This document shows, piece after piece, positions 62,901 through 64,000 of a DNA stretch of 64,000 bases. The position numbers and the translations under genes were made by a program. The stretch lies in contig NKJG01000002.1 in assembly GCA_002256395.1 (NCBI GenBank), positions 1-64,000 on the forward strand, given 5' to 3'. This stretch comes from Bacteroidetes bacterium B1(2017) (GTDB lineage: Bacteria; Bacteroidota; Bacteroidia; UKL13-3). Every line of letters starts with the position of its first letter. Position 1 is the first letter of the stretch. Below the pieces are notes generated by a model. It was not told the DNA's origin, searched no databases, and saw nothing but the letters and a program-made list of their open reading frames with translations.

Positions 62901-64000
62901 CCTCAAGTTCTATAGATACAAGTTATTTAATTAAGCTAAGGGTTACTAGCAAATTTGGTTGCAGTGATACTTCGCAAAAAGCTATCACTGTTTATGCTAA
63001 TCCCAAAGCCAATTATGTTAGTGATAAGCAAGCTGGGTGCGGACCATTAGCTGTTTCATTTACAAATCAATCCTATTCTATTGGTGCAAGTACAAGTGCT
63101 ATGGCCTATCAATGGAAATTTGGAAATGGTACTATCAGTTCGGTAGAAAATAGCAACTCAGTTTTTGGTTCGAGCCAAACCAAAGATACCATTTACACGA
63201 TTGAGTTGCTTGCTACAAATTTACATGGTTGTAAAGATAGCATTCAACATCCCATACGTGTATATCCAAAACCAAAGGCCCTTTTTACCTTAAGCGATAC
63301 TGCTGGATGTAGTCCTCTAACTGTTTATTTAACAAATCAATCCTATCCAAATGATACAGGAAATATAGGTATCATGAATTTCTTTTGGAGTTTGGGAAAT
63401 GGCATGAATAGCAGCGATGTTAATCCTTCAAGCGATTATTACCAGCATGTTTTAGCCGATACCAATTATCACATTCGCCTGGTTGCATTGAGTGAACATG
63501 GGTGTAGAGATACCTTAACCAAAACAGCAAAAGTGTATCCCGATCCAATTGCCGCCTATACCCAAAACAAAAGCGTAGGCTGCGGTCCATTAGATGTTGT
63601 TTTTAGCAATACAAGTCAGTTAGGAAACCAATACGTATGGCAGTTTGGTGATGGTGATACTTCCACACAAATGAATCCGAGCCATACGTTTAAATCTTAT
63701 CCTTTGGTAGATAGTGTATACATAGTTCGCTTAAACGTAAGCTCTATTCATGGGTGTATGGGTGCTCCGGTTATAAGTACCATAATAAGTAGATACTCTC
63801 CAATGGCTAGTTTTATAACAAGCGACGATTCTATTTGTGGTGGCGGAAGTATTGCTTTTTATAATAATTCATTGGGTGGTGTAAATTGTGCGTGGACCTT
63901 TGGAAATGGTGCCACATCAACCTTAGTAAACCCAATTAAAACCTTTGTTGGCTTACCCACTAGAGATACAAGCTACGCGGTAAAGTTGGTGTTAAAATCG
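56909..64000 (+). CDS. Giant secreted PKD-repeat protein (3' end outside window)
   Basis: The frame from ATG 56909 stays open through the last base (2364 codons), so the protein exceeds 2360 residues. A signal peptide (MKHKLLLTLAYVLFTLFFSS..AFS) is followed by about 25 tandem PKD-type domains of 83-91 residues. Each runs roughly GC-x-PL-x-V-x-FTNQS ... W-x-FGNG ... Y-x-V-x-L ... FGC-x-DS ... V-x-P-x-A-x-F, with a cysteine near each end. Between ~59420 and ~63560 five domain types repeat in the same order with an exact 1296-bp period. A C-terminal T9SS sorting domain, like that at the left of the window, is expected beyond the edge. Likely role is surface adhesion or gliding; no enzyme motif was seen. 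Confidence 0.93.
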   Translation, partial: MKHKLLLTLAYVLFTLFFSSNLAFSCTNLTPNFSVSIAAGCNYPRLLTITNSSTGSLAAGSSYIWKLNGVRFDSTNGLGPVANYLIPGPGLYVFKVIARTAGNCYDSTKTVTLSLSGSTPKIYNQNSVATFTPSWTNCIINPLAPSFFYIEISSPDTLKNYRIIWGDGMPDNSGLQLIPPSTIAHTYNTLGIFTPKIIVNNGSCYDTVYGSVMNLRPVSTSIRPLPAGQLAGCAPHAITFMDSTQNAFPGTILTWNFGDGTIITRNWTQANTPISHVYQKQAVANCIFTVSLSAFNPNCNTGNNSTYSISPILIFDVDVANIGIPATLCNLARTYTLTNTSVNNCITGQRLYYWDFGDGTNTGWIMSKGSQTHTFPDFGTYTIMLIDSNACGSDTIFKTIIANQPPQPKLLTSNKFGCAPLTVTLTDTSTIGSGITRSWTFTGTTPTTAGNVGTVTRTFNLAGTYIVTETASNVCQANVVARDTIRVYAKPIISVSGIQSGCVPLSFTPVNNSTRMSPNAKYLWTFGNGVQSILRNPGPVTYVNPGAYTIKLVITDTCGSDSMLFTVNAYGIPKSYFLSAPACHGDTSVFANASTIPTGDFISTYRWYFGNGDSSTSSSPLYIYPNAGNYSVRLLITTDKGCFDDSTSGVSIQTKPILSANATPSIICKNNTVLLQGTATTLIGTLQKVYWVVNGPGISDTLLYTDTSYKFTVIGDYQLRFEANNSIGCKNVLLRNISVKPLPIAKLTISNACVQSSILIKDSSSVLSGNSIDKWLWNIPSQTYTSVNQNTSYVFPTAGTYWIRLTVGTNYNCYSTDSSLVTVYPKPIAVVSFANSICKYDTLSILNSSSNGQTYTFNFGDGSPIINVLGNGTQKKAFDTVNTFTIQTIAISAQGCRDTTNSNVSVRDLPKAKFISVDSVACAPNVFSFVNQSTHASNYMWYVNSVFASTLANLPAQNITLSNQNSTIKLVALSPFGCRPDTLSKQVFTYPNPVAAFSNSIDSGCAPLTVTFLNNSIGASNFNWKLGGSGISITTSPTATFPGSQTMDSVFTIQLVSMNVYGCKDSIIHTVKTLPQPISAFTSNVLAGCAPLNVSFQSSSVHQYGGTFSNIGHYWRFGNGDTSSLANPTSAFIASKTIDTSYAIQLISSSKFGCKDTSTGTITVFANPLAQFSLNQVSGCTPLAVNFTNQSVPNGTGSIGGMSQIWTLSNGLNYFTRDVSSTFMAGVLRDSSYQIKLRVSNQLGCVDSITKSVLVHPSPIAQMAAPAIVCANDSFAITNSSSLGYTYQYLFSDSTNQVTTNSMQVVKRIFSNTGLQTYQMKVVSAFGCRDSFSRQVDVKPLPSANFSVNDTIACAPKTFSFINTSQNGSSFLWRVAGSLLGNAITLQDTTLWQASQNLPIQLLVTSIFGCRPDSIQKNIRTYANPTALFSSSKDSGCGPLPIVFTNQSSGNASNVWRIGSVQSSTLVNFSHEFLASQQNDSTYLASLIVTNSNGCKDSLTKNIHVFPKPSSIFTTPSLAACAPLSLQLSNQSIHNYGGGFSNLGFKWNFGSNDTSNLIAPSRVLLGSNSIDTNYIVTLIAQSRFGCLDTSQKTITVYARPKADFTPSLVEGCTPLAVSYFNQSLPNGSGNLLGMSYSWKLGNGATNTSSNAQANYVAGVLLDSTYSVQLIAMNENGCRDSVQKNILVHPQPLAQFSNTATICAEDSLVLQNQSILGNTFQWAFSDSIYTLNQTGIQSTKKVFTQSGVKGIHLVCTSVYGCRDTANGSVLVRALPRAQFSVNDTIGCVPVNFSFSNSSVNSASYLWRLNGSTISNATILADTLFTQSNIQVGIQLIAQSAFGCRPDTVNKTIYTFPKPSAAFVSTADSGCGPLQVIMLNQSLNQTQNLWSMGNGLQSQLVNPFAIYMPSAQNDSIYAVKLKVVNTHGCTDSTQKNIRVYPIPESKFVANTTEGCGPLAITFTNLSDHKYGGALADLHSVWYTDGIDSTLITHKSNVFYASSSIDTSYLIKLRVTSKFGCSDTSQKAITVYANPKANYVSDKQAGCGPLAVSFTNQSYSIGASTSAMAYQWKFGNGTISSVENSNSVFGSSQTKDTIYTIELLATNLHGCKDSIQHPIRVYPKPKALFTLSDTAGCSPLTVYLTNQSYPNDTGNIGIMNFFWSLGNGMNSSDVNPSSDYYQHVLADTNYHIRLVALSEHGCRDTLTKTAKVYPDPIAAYTQNKSVGCGPLDVVFSNTSQLGNQYVWQFGDGDTSTQMNPSHTFKSYPLVDSVYIVRLNVSSIHGCMGAPVISTIISRYSPMASFITSDDSICGGGSIAFYNNSLGGVNCAWTFGNGATSTLVNPIKTFVGLPTRDTSYAVKLVLKS
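59420..63560 (+). repeat. 1296-bp higher-order repeat of five PKD modules, about 3.2 copies
   Basis: The codon for the first conserved cysteine of each module recurs exactly 1296 bp apart: 59672/60968/62264, 59921/61217/62513, 60173/61469/62765, 60446/61742/63038 and 60716/62012/63308, with 59420 preceding the last series. Module lengths within a period are 83, 84, 91, 90 and 84 residues. Outside this block the spacing fails (59165, not 59150; 63581, not 63560). Confidence 0.88.

Noticed and set aside
1-64000. Left-edge T9SS type B fragment and right-edge giant PKD gene as parts of one gene
   Set aside because: They lie at opposite ends of the window and the right gene continues outward. Similarity is at family level only.
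1-64000. Defence islands, prophage, insertion sequences or integrated elements
   Set aside because: No transposase, integrase, phage structural, restriction or toxin-antitoxin genes were recognised. The Uma2 and EVE proteins alone do not make a defence system.

Overview
The window is chromosomal DNA from a member of the Bacteroidota. The evidence is an AT-rich base composition, type IX secretion (T9SS) sorting domains of both type A and type B, a PorE-like OmpA protein, giant PKD-repeat adhesin-like proteins, a Bacteroidota-type six-domain ribosomal protein S1, a TPR-fused sensor kinase with a LytTR response regulator, and a short protein with a PID-CTERM-like tail. I found no rRNA, tRNA, insertion sequence, phage gene or CRISPR array. 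The genus cannot be fixed from the sequence alone.

Layout. 1-986 is the 3' end of a large T9SS type B surface protein. 1004-3916 is a sulfur cassette: a Crp/Fnr regulator, transcribed divergently from a sulfide:quinone oxidoreductase-like gene, a TusE/DsrC-like gene and a DsrE-family gene. 4108-8045, all on the minus strand, holds pyrB, pyrR, an EVE-domain protein, a Uma2-family protein and a membrane metallophosphoesterase. 8274-11175 encodes a LytTR response regulator and its probable sensor kinase. 11253-15315 (minus) holds the small PID-CTERM-like protein and a 1285-residue T9SS cargo protein. 15500-22847 (minus) holds rpsA, an EamA transporter, purC, the PorE-like gene, a SixA-like phosphatase and tsaD. 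22881-29667 (plus) holds tamB, a 2-oxoglutarate oxygenase and a DUF2079 membrane protein. 29683-38109 holds a GlcNAc-kinase-like gene, an aminotransferase, a candidate structured RNA, argS, a CsgG-like lipoprotein, hsp20, ribF and an M23/LysM peptidase. 39822-44353 is an exopolysaccharide cluster: a half-size TolC-like protein, a Wzz fused to a degenerate tyrosine-kinase domain, and an O-antigen ligase/polymerase. 44350-53805 contains a rhodanese, a PhnP-like hydrolase, an RqcH/NFACT protein, an ABC exporter, a DUF2834 protein, a POT-like transporter, small lipoproteins, pepT and a YbjQ protein. 53974-56574 is a T9SS type A protein with eight fibronectin-like modules. 56909 to the window end is a secreted PKD protein of more than 2360 residues.

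Most genes are housekeeping. The parts that stand out are: (1) a higher-order repeat in the giant PKD gene, where five unequal PKD modules recur with an exact 1296-bp period; (2) a family of short intergenic repeats, namely a 20-bp perfect palindrome at four places, heptanucleotide tandem repeats beside two of them, a 28-bp tandem array built on the palindrome, and an unrelated array of degenerate ~21-bp units; (3) the sulfur cassette, whose regulator has a cysteine cluster in its sensor domain and a Crp-like operator in the shared promoter; (4) a candidate structured RNA with its own terminator just upstream of argS; and (5) a polysaccharide co-polymerase with a kinase-like domain that has lost its signature residues.

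Positions, motifs and repeat periods were read or counted directly from the sequence. Family names come from recognising conserved motifs without a database search.
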